From assembly GCA_933207985.1 (NCBI GenBank), contig OW240915.1, positions 270,114,122-270,178,121 of the forward strand: a stretch of DNA of 64,000 nucleotides, written 5' to 3'. Every line of letters begins with the position of its first letter. Within the stretch, counting starts at the first letter, position 1. The position numbers were made by a program, and so were the translations under genes. Origin of the DNA: Pelobates cultripes. Lineage: Eukaryota > Chordata > Amphibia > Anura > Pelobatidae. Shown here one piece after another: positions 1-12,495 of the stretch. The notes beneath the pieces are model-generated. The model was not told the origin of the DNA and did no database searches. It was given only the letters and a program-made list of their open reading frames with translations.

Positions 1-968
1 ATTTCTTAATTCAATGAATATAAGATTAGGCATAGTGATAAATGACATGTTAAATTACTTAAGGAGATGTTAATTAGTGCTCATCTCTTTCCAGTGATGC
101 CAAAAGTGCCCCAATTGTCAGTAGGTTTTACCCTAATGTAACACCTATTCAGAACTCCCCCTTTCTCCAGCCCTTCTAAAGCACTATTGGCTCAGATTGG
201 GAACAAGATTTCAAGGAGTGCACCTCTCTCCCATAATGCTGACACATTGACCTTATTTCTAGAACATTGGCGTTAGAACTAGGTGGCATCTTCCACTCCA
301 TTCCTGTAGAGGAATATCACAGTTACTACAGGGCATGCAGTGTAGTTGCTGTAACAGAATTGGAGAAACAGCCATTCTCACTGGCACTGAATTGTCAGCA
401 TTGAGTTGTGGGGACAGACTGTATATTTATAGATAAAGCTATTATATTATATATTATTTTTTAATTATAAAATATATCAATACATTTAGTATTATATACC
501 ATGACAAGTACTATTTATGTACAGCACTTAAGACAAACATGTATAACATACAAATAACCATGACAAATAATAACAGTTCAGTAACCTAGAAAATTTAAAA
601 AAATGGTGGGAAAGCATATTAAATTCATGGTAAGACACATGGTCAGTCAGGTATCAAAGATGGACTTGCATAGGCATCCTATGAATCTTATTGCTGGTGG
701 GGGGTGGCAGTCATTATCTAATTTATATAAGTTAACTGGTAAACTGTAAGCCTCTTTCATGATTGTCCCCTTACCCTCAAACATTATGACCTACATTGTT
801 TACATTATGTTACATTTAATTATAGTATGTTTGATTAAAACTTGCTTATATTGGAAATTATGTAATGTGAACCTTGTGTTTTTACATTTTCCATTTGACA
901 TCAATGGAAGTAGTTTTTACCCAAGGCACCAAGAAAGTGTGACCTGACAATATTTGTTGAATTTGCAG
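1..968 (+). other. intron upstream of the first visible PREX2 exon (partial)
   Basis: AT-rich non-coding sequence ending in the acceptor tttgcag before exon 1. The preceding exon, which should hold the end of the PH domain, was looked for and not found. No repeat family was recognised. Confidence 0.7.
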
Positions 969-1113
969 GTTTGACACTGGGTATGGAGCAAGACACCTGG
1001 ATGATGATATCGGAACAGGGAGAAAAGCTGTATAAAATGATGTGCAAGCAAGGAAACCTCATTAAAGACAGAAAAAAGAAACTGACTACATTTCCAAAAT
1101 GTTTCTTTGGAAG
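969..1113 (+). CDS. PREX2: PREX2 exon 1 of window: PH-DEP1 linker and start of DEP1
   Basis: Encodes fragment residues 1-49. It starts with [10 protein letters not shown], continues through [15 protein letters not shown], and ends in the DEP signature [10 protein letters not shown]. The first two bases (gt) complete a codon begun in the preceding exon, probably Arg. The last two (ag) start a Ser codon finished by exon 2, giving donor phase 2. The acceptor is tttgcag and the donor is ag/gtaaaac. The DEP domain is a winged-helix fold. In P-Rex proteins the DEP domains help hold the enzyme in its autoinhibited state (family knowledge). The sequence looks intact and strongly conserved. Confidence 0.95.
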
Positions 1114-1967
1114 GTAAAACGCTGATTGTGTTCCTTGGCGTCTTGCTTCTGGGGAAACCAGAGAAATGTATCATTTATAATTCCCCCATATATCCTTTGT
1201 TTGCCTGTCTGTCTTGTTTCCATTTTCTATCACCTTAAGTTACCTCAATGTGCTCATCATTTGCAGAAAACTCAATTAGGACCAGCAATCTTTATTCGGA
1301 TATTCATGCCAAAAGGAAGCCTTTTAGGAAAGATAAGGCAAAGTTATAGTGTGTTCCTTGAAGCATCCTGGCACTATGAATGTTTCAATCAACGATGTAC
1401 TCATTCTGCTAGCATTTAATGTAAAATTGTCTGGGGTAATCAGATAGGTTTGAACAATTCTTATCTGATTGTCCATGTTAACAATAGAAGCTTGGAAGAA
1501 GGAAACATTTCAAGTAAGTAGATACAATTAAAATGAAGTAGTAAAAAGGTGATTCATTAAAATGTTGATTATAAATTGTTGATTACTGTTTATCATTATT
1601 TAAAACAGATACCAAAGGAAAACATATTGCAACCCCTCTATCTGAGTAATTTCCATTGACAAACCAGTGATTACATTTACTGAATGTGGCGTTATATCCT
1701 CAATAAATATTTTTATTGTTTTGTATTGTTCTGGTATTTTCAGGAATGTAGATACTCTAAAATAGTTGAACATTCCTGACAAATAACAGTGAGATGGGTC
1801 TTTGAGAATATCTGCATTTTCATTGAAATGACAACACAGCTACATTGCATTCAAAGACATAACTGTTTGTTTTATTATGTGCAAATTATTTTAGGCTACT
1901 ATGTAATGACTAATAGTTATACCAATCTAATATTTTTATTAAGGGATTGACAGATCTAACAGATAAA

Positions 1968-2014
<47 letters not shown>

Positions 2015-2247
2015 TATACAAAACAGTGCAGTTGATTTGGTATCCCTAAATAGTAAACTATACCATATTTAAATACAGTTGTTTTTTTGTTTTTTTGTTT
2101 TTACTTTTACATTCTTTCCTTCACAGCATGATATCCAGAAACGTTCCTTTTGTTTTTCTTTTTAATAAAAATAATAAGTGCAGCAGGTTACCAAAAACAT
2201 TGTGAAAAAAAAAATCTTTCAGAAATCATTTTGTATTTATTTTATAG
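1114..2247 (+). other. PREX2 intron 1 (1.1 kb)
   Basis: Non-coding, AT-rich. It holds a poly-A plus TA/CA microsatellite near 1966-2014 and T-rich tracts around 2081-2103. The ORF-like stretch at 1126-1419 resembles no family and follows directly from the donor, so I do not call it a gene. Confidence 0.8.
1976..2014. repeat. (TA)n then (CA)n microsatellite
   Basis: About fifteen TA dinucleotides followed by a short CA run, preceded by a 12-base A tract. Intronic and probably polymorphic. Confidence 0.9.
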
Positions 2248-2348
2248 TGAATTCGTAGACTGGTTACTGGAAATTGGAGAAATTCATAAGCCTGAGGAAG
2301 GAGTTAATCTTGGTCAAGCTCTGCTTGAAAATGGAATCATTCATCATG
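2248..2348 (+). CDS. PREX2: PREX2 exon 2: core of DEP1
   Basis: Encodes residues 49-83: [19 protein letters not shown] followed by [15 protein letters not shown]. This is the recognition helix region of DEP1, with the family pattern (V/L)DWLL near the start and an NG-I-HH ending. The one-base start (t) completes the Ser codon from exon 1. The final g opens a Val codon completed by exon 3 (phase 1). The acceptor is ttttatag and the donor g/gtaaaac. Intact, no stops. The equivalent exon end recurs in DEP2 (exon 6), which suggests an internal duplication. Confidence 0.96.
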
Positions 2349-2920
2349 GTAAAACACTACACCTCTAACAATACATTCTCATTTATAACTCTCTGTGTGT
2401 ATTATGGCAAAATAAAGCCATAGACTGTTTGTGAGACATCATAAAAAAACACTCAAACTTCAGTCTCATAGATTCTAAATGTCTTCAGAACCCCTAGATG
2501 GCATTATTTTCCCATAATACATGCTTCACAGTTCCATTTTACATTACGTGTTATTTTTAGTTTAGGGTTAGTGTAAATGATAGAGTTGTGGTAATGGTTA
2601 GTTTTAGGATATTCTAGAGGTTAATGGTTAGTCTTGTGAATGGGTTAATGTGTAGTGTCGGAATTTATGTTTAGTCACAGTATAGTAAGTTAGGGCAATG
2701 TAAAGGTTAATATGTATTGTAGTGTGTTAGAGTAATGTAGCTGCTAATGTGACATTAGTGTCAGGGCAGCACTGGGACATATGTGTCCGGACAGTGTAAG
2801 AGTAGTGGGAGTTAGTCTTTGGCGGCTATTTCATTGAATTGACAGCAGGAACCACTCTGTAGATATTACATCTGGGTCAAATGGACGCAGAGTATCTGTT
2901 TAAATAATACGTCCAACCTC

Positions 2921-3315
2921 TTAAAGAAATACTCCAAGCATTAGAATTACTATAGCCCTAGCACCATTTCAGAGTATATACCATGCCACTGCCTCTACTG
3001 CTGCCGTAAACTCCTGCCACTGAGCTGAGACAGCCATGCAGGGCCATGCACAATGACAGCATGTTCACAGCTGACACTGTCTAGGAGCATGACCCTGCAT
3101 TGCTGGACATAGCTCAGTGGAGCTAGCTGGAAGCTCCTTGTAAGAGATTCTGGCAGCAAGGGAGGCAGTGATGGGTGCATGGTGGAACCTAGGTAAATTG
3201 CCAACCCATTCTTAAGTGCTTTGACTTCTTATTGTGGGAATGCATCTGGGCACTCCTGGCACAATAGCCACTACAGTTGGCTGTAGTGGTTATGGTGTTT
3301 GGATTTCACCTTTAA
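2921..3315. mobile_element. T2-like (TTAAAG-ended) MITE, degenerate
   Basis: Starts TTAAAGAAATACTCCAAGCA and ends GGATTTCACCTTTAA. The two ends align as imperfect inverted repeats over about 35 bp. A subterminal hairpin (CCACTACAG...CTGTAGTGG) lies around 3270-3288. TTAA-flanked MITEs with TTAAAGGRR-like termini are known in Xenopus as the T2 family (Kolobok-type). Family assignment is inference. Confidence 0.65.
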
Positions 3316-5577
3316 GAAGAAATGATGGGATAATTACATCAGTAAACCAGCCTTTAAAGGTCATTCAGTGATTGCAAGGCTGTGTAAAGCAGCAAATGCT
3401 AACTAAAGCATTTCTATACTGACATAATGGCAAAATGAGACCATATTGTGATGATGGCATGAAGTGTAATTGATCCTTAACGGGTTAATCATTCTAAAAA
3501 TCTACAAACGTATTGGCCTGTCAAGCTGTCCTTATGTAAGTAGCAGATGAATACAGTGTGTGATTGACATTGAGTACATACTGCAAAACAGAAAAGACAC
3601 ATATTTTCCCATTTTTAGTATTAGATCTGAACATTGCAGCATGTGACATTTATTAAATGACATATTATACCTTGAAAAGTTTACACACCAGTTTGTGTAA
3701 ACTTCACGACATAAAAAATGTGTTTTGAATAACAGTCCTGAACCGCTTTTTATTAAGCATGTATATGCTATATAACATAGTGAATGTGTAGATGAAAGGT
3801 ACTTGAATTCACTTTTTATTCTAATTATTCTCTGTGTACAAACAAAAAGCTCAGGAGTAATTAATGTTCAGAACAGTGGTAAAACACTGCTCAATATTGA
3901 TCAATAGAAAATTGTTTTCTACGAGAAAGATGAGCATACAACCATTTTAATCCAAAGTCAAGTAAAGAGTTAAAAATTAATGTGTTGTGTAGCTTTCCAG
4001 CAATGGAAGGGCTATATTATGCGTATTTTAAAGCAAGATTATGACCACTGAATCCACGTGTACGCAAATGGTTAAATTCAGAATATTCATATAACATACA
4101 TTAGTGGAGATTTTGGTCTATTAGCCAATCCTCAGGGCACATCAAAGTTCCATGTTTGGTCAGTAAAAGGAACAGAATTGGAAAATTCCCATATCTTGAA
4201 ATAACGGAAGTGGCTTGAAGAATTTGTTGGGGACCACTTGCCATACATTATATTTTTTTGAATACAAATAAATACCAAACGCTTCTCATTTAGGAACATA
4301 TACAAAGTAAAACTAAGCAGTGACACATGGAGAGGGATGTTTAAAAATAAAGTACCACAATTTTAAATAGGAGAAACAAATTAAAATATTGAAAATAATA
4401 AGGGGAAATTACCAGTTTTATATATAGCAGCCTAACAGCTAGTGTCATGAACACGAGAAGGACAAGCTACAGTGGTCCAATCGAAGACCTAATGTATTCA
4501 CAAGTTTTACTCAAGAGGGTTTTTCTGCTACATATATTTATTTTTCATCACATGGTGGACTTATTTTACTGACCTCTTTAACTGTTTAATAATATATTAT
4601 TCTTTTTATAGCCATCGGCAGCTTTGTAGGATTAATGACCCTCTGCCAGCGCTGGTCATGTCAATTTTTAATTGTAATCATTATGATCGATGCTGCTAAG
4701 GGATGCTCTTGCTACCATGTTGACATCTTTATATTCCATGAAAATAAGAATCCTCTTTAGATAATCTTTTAACTGCATGTTTTTCCTGTTAATTTTTACA
4801 TATTGCATGTATGGTTTTAAACTATTCGTATTGAAAAATCTACAATATTTTGGAGCAGAGAAACAATCAGTGAAAAAAAATATAAATTAAACAATTTTTG
4901 ACACTAGGAAATAGATAATAAAGTACAGAAAAAAAAAGATAAAAGAATGAAAAAATTATTAAGCAAAGGAGGGATGCTGAAGGGATTTAGGAGGTTGGTA
5001 GACTGAAAAAAAATAGAATTAATGAATGCTTTACATAAGTTGTCATTTTAACAGAATGCTATTTGAATAGGTTATTTTTTTATCTGTGTATAATAAAAAA
5101 TAATAAATACAATTTAATGTTGCTCAGAAAAAATACCATCTTCTAACAATTTCCCCCAAGCCTTTTAATTAGTGGTCATAATAGTAATCGAAAATGTGGG
5201 TGATGCAAGAAAAATAAATCAGGGAAATATTAAAAAATATACACCTGGTTATTCACTAAACTGTGATTTGCAGTATACCCAGTGTGAATTTCATATTCAA
5301 ATTCAAATACGTTACCTGAATATATAGCTAATTTCACTGAATTCACTTATACAAAGTTTATTAAATAATTCTGTCTTGTACCTTTCTCTAATAAATAAAA
5401 TATTCAATAAAAATATAAATGCTCTTCAGAGTGAAATTGTCTATATTTTTGTTCTTTATTTATACATGGGTGAATGTTTTTACAAACCATTTAATCTGAG
5501 CATATTTCTGTATATTATTGTTATACTGTTATATTTAATTTTTTTGTGAATTTATAACTAAAATATTACAAGTGGAC

Positions 5578-7500
5578 TTTCTTCCCGACCTCCTTCCTTC
5601 TGACTGGTGTACAGTCTCTGGGTGTTGGGTTTTGGGTGGAATTCTCATTCGTAGTGAGTAGTTTTCAGGTCTTGACATCCATGGTGACAAGCTCTTTTCT
5701 TGGCCATGTTATTATTTCAGCTGAGTACCTGATGACTGGTAGGGTATATGTGTTGATGACTCAGATCTTACTCTTGCCATTGAGCTAGGACTTCAGGACC
5801 TGTCTGACTCTCCGGAGGTACTTGGATATTGCTATACTCCTTGCCCCTTCCTCATTGTTGCCATGTTTTTGTGGTACCTCCAGGTACTTGTAGCTGTTCT
5901 CTACATTTCAGATTTAACATTCTGGTACTTGAACTCCTTCTACCCTTATCATCTTCCATCTTTTTGCTATCATCCGCCCACATTTATCTATCTAGTTAGT
6001 CACTCTTGGCATACAGCTTGATGTCATCCATGTAAAGTAGGTGGCTGATTGTAGCTCCACTCTTGAACTTCTATCTGTATCCACTCTTTATGAGCTGGCT
6101 AAAGGGGTTGAGGCCTATGCAGAACAGTATTTACTGTTTACAGGAATAGCGCATCACCTTGGTATATGCCACATTTGATGTTCACTTGTGTTATTGTCCT
6201 GAAATTGGCTTCTAGAGTTTTTTCCATTTGTCCATCGAGTTCTTGATGAAGCCTCTTGGTGTCTTGTGACCTTTTATAGAGCCAAGCATTCCAATAGCCA
6301 TGTGTGTGGCATTGTGTAATAGGCTTTCTTGCAGTCAATCCAAACTGTACACAGATGGGTCTGTCTGGTCTTTGAATCCCGTGTGACTTCTTGATCTACC
6401 AGCAGTTGGTGTTTTGATCCTCTGGTCTTGTTTCCAATCCCTTTCGGAGTAATACTCAAGTGTGATAATTTTGGATTCTATGGTGCCTAACAGGACCTTC
6501 CATGTGGTGGGGAGGCAGTTAGATGGTGTTGTTCCCTTTTGTGGCTCATTCATGACCGTGCAAGTTAACCAAAACCTTGGATTTTTTTTTTGGTAAACAG
6601 TGCATTTGTTCTCTTAGCCTCTTCTTCTCTGGAGCATCTGCTCAGTGTGGTTGCCAGTGTTGTCAACCTTTGTTTAGCTGTTTCCAGTGCCTCTGGTATG
6701 GGCATACACTTCTATTTCCTCAGTAGTCAGGATCTATCTTTGATCTTCCACCTCTGTGAAGTTAATACAGCTTCCTTACATGTTGCCTTTATCTTGGCTT
6801 CTATTCGTAGACTCTATGATGGGAATTGTTTCTCATTCAGCCTGATATTATAGTCAAGCCTTTGGAGGGACACTAATGCTGTGGCATATTTGAGCTTGTT
6901 GATCTTAGTGATAATGTTGGTTCGGATTGTGGACAGTGCCTCATTAACTGCTGCTAGCATATTGTCTGGTGGCAGTTTTCCACTGATCTTTGGTAATCTT
7001 GTCTGGTGGTTAAGGACTGCTAGCGTTTCAGCTGATCATCTTTCTTATACTTTATATATCTTGGGGCAGAGATTCAGGTTGGCAATCCTCTGTAAAAATT
7101 GGTGTCAGTATGGGAATTTCTTCTTCCTCGTGGCTCATGTTTGTGTAGTCTATCTAATGCCAGTTCTAACAATATTTTCTCTTGACAATGGTCAAACATT
7201 GTGTAACTAGCTGTTTTGGTGTTAGTGTAGATGAAGGTTTCCTATTCATCTATATTTCCAACATACATTTTATGTAGCCTCTCTCATTGGGTCTGCTGTT
7301 GTAGAAGCAGTCAAGCAGGTCTAGGTACTCATTTCATATCCAGGAATGATTCGTTCCTTCACTTCACCCTAGAATCGGACGCGTATCTTGTTAATCCAGG
7401 TGATGTCCGATCTGGCATGACTCTCTTGGTCCGTGTTACTCTCATATATTATAGGTGGACTGGGATATAATTGTCAATAACCAGTCCATATTAACCAGTT
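5578..7500 (-). pseudogene. RLE-type (R4/Dong/Rex6-like) LINE reverse-transcriptase remnant
   Basis: The minus strand encodes broken reverse-transcriptase pieces. These include CLPTTWKVLLGTIESKI, QLLVDQEVTRDSK, AWIDCKKAYYTMPHTWLLECL-like residues, IKCGIYQGDALF and the catalytic box SHLLYMDDIKLYAKSD (YMDD at 6023-6034). A stop follows the YMDD box and the frame shifts several times, so it is dead. Word usage resembles site-specific or restriction-like-endonuclease LINEs (R4/Dong/Rex6). I am confident it is a non-LTR RT but not of the exact clade. The outer limits are approximate. Confidence 0.75.
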
Positions 7501-7506
7501 GAGATA

Positions 7507-7536
7507 GATAGAGATATATATATATATATATATATT
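7507..7536. repeat. (TA)n microsatellite
   Basis: A short run of TA dinucleotides just beyond the 5' limit of the LINE remnant. Confidence 0.85.
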
Positions 7537-7656
7537 CCCCACTGATTGCCTTGTGTGAACATTAAATCAATTCGATATAAAATTAGCCCTTTAGGTATTT
7601 CTAATTAAAAACATTGAGTCTAATTTAAATAGTGTTTCTGCTTTCATAACTTTATA

Positions 7657-9224
7657 CACTGCTCAAAAAAATAAAGGGAACACAAAAATAACACATTCTG
7701 GATCTGAATGAATTAAATATTCTTCTGAAATACTTTATTTACATAGTTGAATGTGCTGACAACAAAATCACACAAAAATAAAAAAATGGAAATCAAATTT
7801 TTCAACCCATGAAGGTCTGGATTTGGAGTCACACTCAAAATTAAAGTGGAAAAACACACTACAGGCTGATCCAACTTTGATGTAATGTCCTTAAAACAAG
7901 TAGGCTCAGTAGTGTGTGTGGCATCCATGTGCCTGTATGACCTCCCTACAACGCCTGTGCATGCTCCTGATGAGGTGGCGGATGGTCTCCTGATGGATCT
8001 TCTCCTAGACCTGGACTAAAGCATCTGCGAACTCCTGAAACCATATGCTGGTGCAACGTGACATTGGTGGATGGAGGGAGACATGATGTGCTCAATTGGA
8101 TTCAGGTCTGGGGAACGGGCGGGCCAGTCCATAGCATCCATGCCTTCGTCTTGCAGGAACTACTGACACACTCCAGCCACATGAGGTCTAGCATTGTCTT
8201 ACATTAGGAGGAACCCAGGGCCAACCGCACCAGCATATGGTCTCACAAGGGGTCTGAGGATCTCATCTCGGTACCTAATGGCAGTCAGGCTACCTCTGGC
8301 AAGCACATGCAGGGTTGTGCGCCCCCCTCCCCAAAGAAATGCCACCCCTCACCATTACTGACCCACTGCCAAACCGGTCATGCTGGAGGATGTTGCAGGC
8401 AGCAGAACATTCTCCACGGCGTCTCCAGACTCTGTCACGTCTGTCACATGTGCTCAGTGTGAACTTGCTTTCATCTGTGAAGAGCACAGGGTGCCAGTGG
8501 CGAATTTGCCAATCTTGGTGTTCTCTGGCAAATGCCAAATGTCCTGCACAGTGTTGGGCTGTAAGCACAACCCCCACCTGTGGACGTTGGGCCCTCATAC
8601 CACCCTCATGGAGTCTGTTTCTGACCGTTTGAGCAGACACATGCACATTTGTGGCCTGCTGGAGGTCATTTTGCAGGGCTCTGGCAGTGCTCCTCCTGTT
8701 CCTCCTTGCACAAAGGCGGAGGTAGCGATCCTGCTGCTGGGTTGTTGCCCTCCTACGGCCTCCTCCACATCTCCTGATGTACTGACCTGTCTCCTGGTAG
8801 CGCCTCCATGCTCTGAATACTACGCTGACAGACACAGCAAACCTTCTTGCCACAGCTCGCATTGATGTGCCATCCTGGATGAGCTGCACTACCTGAGCCA
8901 CTTGTATGGGTTGTAGACTCTGTCTCATGCTACCACTAGAGTGAAAGCACCGACAGCATTCAAAAGTGACCAAAACATCAGCCAGGAAGTATAGGAACTG
9001 AGAAGTGGTCTGTGGTCACCACCTGCAGAACCACTCCTTTATTGGGGGTGCTTTGCTAATTGCCTATAATTTCCACCTGTTGTCTATCCCATTTGCACAA
9101 CAGCATGTGAAATTGATTGTCACTCAGTGTTGCTTCCTAAGTGGACAGTTTGATTGCACAGAAGTGTGATTGACGTGGAGTTACATTGTGTTGTTTAAGT
9201 GTTCCCTTTATTTTTTCAGCAGTG
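7657..9224 (-). mobile_element. Tc1-like DNA transposon, decayed but with both terminal inverted repeats
   Basis: The left end CACTGCTCAAAAAAATAAAG and the right end (reverse complement CACTGCTGAAAAAATAAAGG) are inverted repeats of about 27 bp. Each is flanked by TA, the Tc1/mariner target duplication. The 1568-bp length matches a full-size Tc1 element. The transposase is on the minus strand and is annotated separately. Confidence 0.93.
7920..8973 (-). pseudogene. Tc1-like transposase pseudogene
   Basis: An open frame of 227 codons (8973 down to 8290) gives the paired-like helix-turn-helix ([35 protein letters not shown]). It then gives the basic linker ([11 protein letters not shown]) and the first DDE catalytic region (VLFTDESKF). 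The frame breaks near 8330, just after [12 protein letters not shown]. The remaining C-terminal part can be followed in other frames down to about 7920, including the DNAR and SPDLNPIEH words. It carries in-frame stops there, one immediately before the DNAR word. Tc1 transposases are normally about 340 residues, so the copy is non-functional. The long + strand ORFs over it are antisense shadows. Confidence 0.9.
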
Positions 9225-10085
9225 TAAAATTTAATATCAATATTTCCTATTTCTAAAACATGCAGTCTTTTTATGCACTCCTGAACTGTAACTAATAGCA
9301 CCTCTGATCTGTCTCCCAAATCCTGGGAGTTTATTTGCTCATTCAATGCCAGTTCTTGTTAGTGACTATCTAATTTTTCTTCCTGGCTTTGGGCTAATCA
9401 TTTCTACATGACACACACAGTAAAGATGTAACTGTAATTAATGGATGCCATGGAGTCATTCATTTCCTTGACATTCTATATGTTGCATGGATAATCTAAT
9501 TCCCGGAAGAGACTTATATAATTCATCTTTTCCTTTAAAAAAAAAAAAATTAATAAAAAAATCAATGTATTCTCATTTTCAGCTCAACAACAGGAAATGT
9601 CTGTTTTGTCTTGTCAATTTTTGCATCTTTATTTATATCAATTCACATTTCTATAAAAATTACAGAACTATAGTGAGCATATGATTGACTGTCTAACTCT
9701 TTTGGAGCAGTGAAATACTTATTTTGCTTTGTAAAATGTCCTGAAAGAACAAAAAGGGCTAATTTATATCAAGCACATTTTAGGTCCAATACAAAGTAGC
9801 TCTCGCTGATAACTTTGGAGCTGGCTTTCTCCAGTATTTTCTTTTTGTGGGTAGACTTTCTCTACATTGCATGTCAATTCACGTACCCTCTATTATCCGT
9901 ATTACACCGTAATACCAATACTAAAACATAATTGCCTCGATTGATACATTTTTTTTATATCCTATATTCATTTGGAATGGTGATGGATTGTTCTTTATGT
10001 GAAAAATCAATTGTAGTTATTCTGGACTACAAAGTTAAAAAATAGCATGGATTTTTTTTTTCTTCCGGATTTGATATGTTTAGTG

Positions 10086-10221
10086 CAGGGGTGGGCTACC
10101 TTCAGCACTCCAGATGTTTTGGACTACACTTCCCGTGATTCTCTGTCAATATTATAGCTTTAAAAGCATTATTGGAAATGTAGTCCACAGCATCTGGAGT
10201 GTCAAAGGTTGCCTACCCCTG
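10086..10221. mobile_element. hAT-type palindromic MITE with perfect 8-bp target duplication
   Basis: A 136-bp near-palindrome. It starts CAGGGGTGGGCTACC and ends GGTTGCCTACCCCTG, with inner arms ACTCCAGATG...CATCTGGAGT. It is flanked on both sides by GTTTAGTG (10078-10085 and 10222-10229), a perfect 8-bp duplication typical of hAT elements. A second, more decayed copy is at 30476-30611. Confidence 0.9.
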
Positions 10222-11149
10222 GTTTAGTGTTTTCTTAAAGTGCATCTGTTATGTAAGTAGAACCTAGTAAATAACGGTTGTGAATCAAAATTACATTTAG
10301 ATTAGTGAGTCTATTAAATAAATAAAATGAGTTGACCATGCATTTAATGCCCTTTACTTGCATTAGAGCATCTCAAGATCCCCACAGACGTTCAGAGTAT
10401 CTGACATTACTAGTTCTGTTCCATTAGTAATATGATAACATTCGGACTGAAGACTAGCCTGAGGCCACTGCTCTATATAATTTAGTAGCCCAATTATATA
10501 CCCTTAAAACATCACTTGCTAGGAGATCATTTGTTCTTTTTTTTTTTTTAATTGAATGAGTGTACATTTTATTTGTTTGTTAGGCAAATCCATACTGATG
10601 AATGTTACAAAGTGATTAAGTCGTAAAGGAAGCCATAATTCTAGAGAATGTGCAGGCAAAACATACTATGTTCATGAAAAATTGCGCACAGCTGTTTTGC
10701 TTAAAAATTAAATACTCAGAATAAATGGAAATGAACCATCTGTTTAATTTTTGCAGTAAAGCACAAACCTGTGATAAAAATCAAACTTTTTTTTTTTTTT
10801 TAAAGGATGCAACTTAAAAATGTGCTGTATTTCCTTTTTTTGCATACAGGTTTATTAAAAATATGTTTATGCCTCTCAAGAGTGTATTTATCATTTTGCA
10901 GTCTCTTAGTCATAAGACATTGAAAGAAAGGTACTCAATCCTCATGTGGACATATTAGTATCAATCATTGTCAAAAAGATGGTTGTGCTATTAAATGTGC
11001 CACCTCTACTCATGAGAAGAGAATCTACAAACTGTAAGACTAGGTAAGACTTACAGGGTTATTTACTAAAATGAGAATTCAAATTTATGGTCAGAGTAGC
11101 TGAATGGAAAGCATAACTGAGAATTTTTCCAGTTCGGGTAGTTTGACCT

Positions 11150-11677
11150 TTAAGGTACACTATAGGCATCAAAACAAGTTTAGCTTAATGAAGCAATTTG
11201 GGTATATAGATCATACCCCTGCAGTTAGGAGTTAAATAACTGTTTCTGTTACCATGTCTAGTCACCCCTCCCGATGCTGTGACTCACACACATACTGCAT
11301 GAAATAAAATGGTTTCATTTTCAAATATATGTTTTGCTTTAAAAGCTTTTATCTTGCACTCTGTAAATGTAACTTTAATTACACACACAGGAGACTCCTG
11401 CGGGGTCTAGCAGGCTATTAACAGAGCAAGAGATAAGACATTCTAAATTAAATAGAATGTGCAATAAAGGAAGTTTAAATATTAGATGTCTCTTTACAGG
11501 ACGTGTTTATGAAGGCTATGTAAGTCGCCTGCAGGGAGGTGTGACCAGGGCTGTATAAACAAAGTGATTTAACTCCTAAATGGCAGAAAATTAAACAGTA
11601 AGACTGCAAGAGCATGATTTATACACCAAAACGGCTTCATTAAGCTTGTTGTTTTAATGCCTATAGTGTCCCTTTAA
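11150..11677. mobile_element. T2-like MITE, 528 bp
   Basis: The left end TTAAGGTACACTATAGGCAT and the right end ATGCCTATAGTGTCCCTTTAA are inverted repeats. The next block (TTTAGCTTAATGAAGC against GCTTCATTAAGC) continues the pairing. The ends fit TTAA target use. No coding capacity. Confidence 0.85.
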
Positions 11678-11986
11678 ATGTGAAATTCACCTTGAAATCT
11701 CACTTTACCAAATAATCCTGTTAGTTTCGATTTCGATATCCTTGATATTCTTCTTATGCTGTTCTGAGCTAAGCTGAAATATGGAGCCAAACAGCTGTTC
11801 CTTATCATGCTTATATCCGTCCTTATGTATAGTAACAACTTTCCATAAGTAATTGCCTTACGGGGTAATTTCGAATGAGTTAGTAATGCTTTAGATTTGT
11901 ACAATGAATTTCCTCTGTCCTCATGGGTTTTTAGATTACTATTATCCCAGAGGAAAAAATATGTTGATATTATTTTGTGATTTTAG

Positions 11987-12090
11987 TTACAGATAAGCAT
12001 CAGTTTAAATCGGAGCAGATGTTGTACAGGTTCCGATACGATGACGGTACATACTACCCAAGGAATGAAATGCAGGACGTGATATCCAAG
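11987..12090 (+). CDS. PREX2: PREX2 exon 3: end of DEP1
   Basis: Encodes residues 83-117: (V)[19 protein letters not shown] then [15 protein letters not shown]. The YRFRYDD strand closes the DEP1 winged helix, and the rest is the DEP1-DEP2 linker. The first two bases (tt) complete Val. The exon ends on a codon boundary (phase 0) at aag/gtaatac. The acceptor is gattttag. The wording [11 protein letters not shown] with MQDVISK matches P-Rex2 rather than P-Rex1 in my recollection. Intact. Confidence 0.96.
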
Positions 12091-12495
12091 GTAATACATC
12101 TGACCTTCAAATTACCAATTTGGTCTTACATATTTATTCATTTCCTTTGTAATCATGGGTAGACTGTGGCCTTCACTGGCTACTCATGTCAATTTATTCT
12201 ATTCTATGCCCTTTTAACACTGGTGCACTAAAGCGAATGATGCACATTAACCCAATCTATGGTGACTGTACAAAGGTAGCTTGCTGACCTTTAAAGTGAT
12301 ATACATCCTTGGTCCCAGCTAAGTAAACAAGCTTCCACACAATACAACTTGCCCCCTTTAATTACTAATTTAATTAAAACTGAGGTTATCTAAGGGCCAT
12401 CTCATAACATTTAGTGCTGTGGGTTTATGCCACGCTGCTCCATTTCTTTCAGTTTTTCCCCTAAACAGCCAGAAAAGCCCCTTCAAAAGGAACAT

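Larger units (their letters stand above)
2349..11986 (+). other. PREX2 intron 2 (9.6 kb), repeat-rich
   Basis: Contains a TTAAAG-type MITE (2921-3315), a LINE RT remnant (5578-7500), a TA microsatellite, a Tc1-like element (7657-9224), a hAT-type MITE (10086-10221) and a T2-like MITE (11150-11677). The stretches 3320-5570, 9230-10080 and 10230-11145 are AT-rich, and I see nothing recognisable in them. From about 2540 to 2760 there is a diffuse, degenerate series of GGTTA/TTAGG-like words. Confidence 0.8.

Noticed and set aside
1126..1419. 97-codon ORF after exon 1
   Set aside because: Starts 12 bases inside intron 1, resembles nothing known, and exon 2 already continues the protein.
2541..2760. 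Telomere-like GGTTA/TTAGGG words
   Set aside because: Too degenerate and irregularly spaced to call an interstitial telomere repeat; kept only as an intron note.
8315..8865. + strand ORFs of 105 and 161 codons
   Set aside because: Antisense shadows of the minus-strand Tc1-like transposase.
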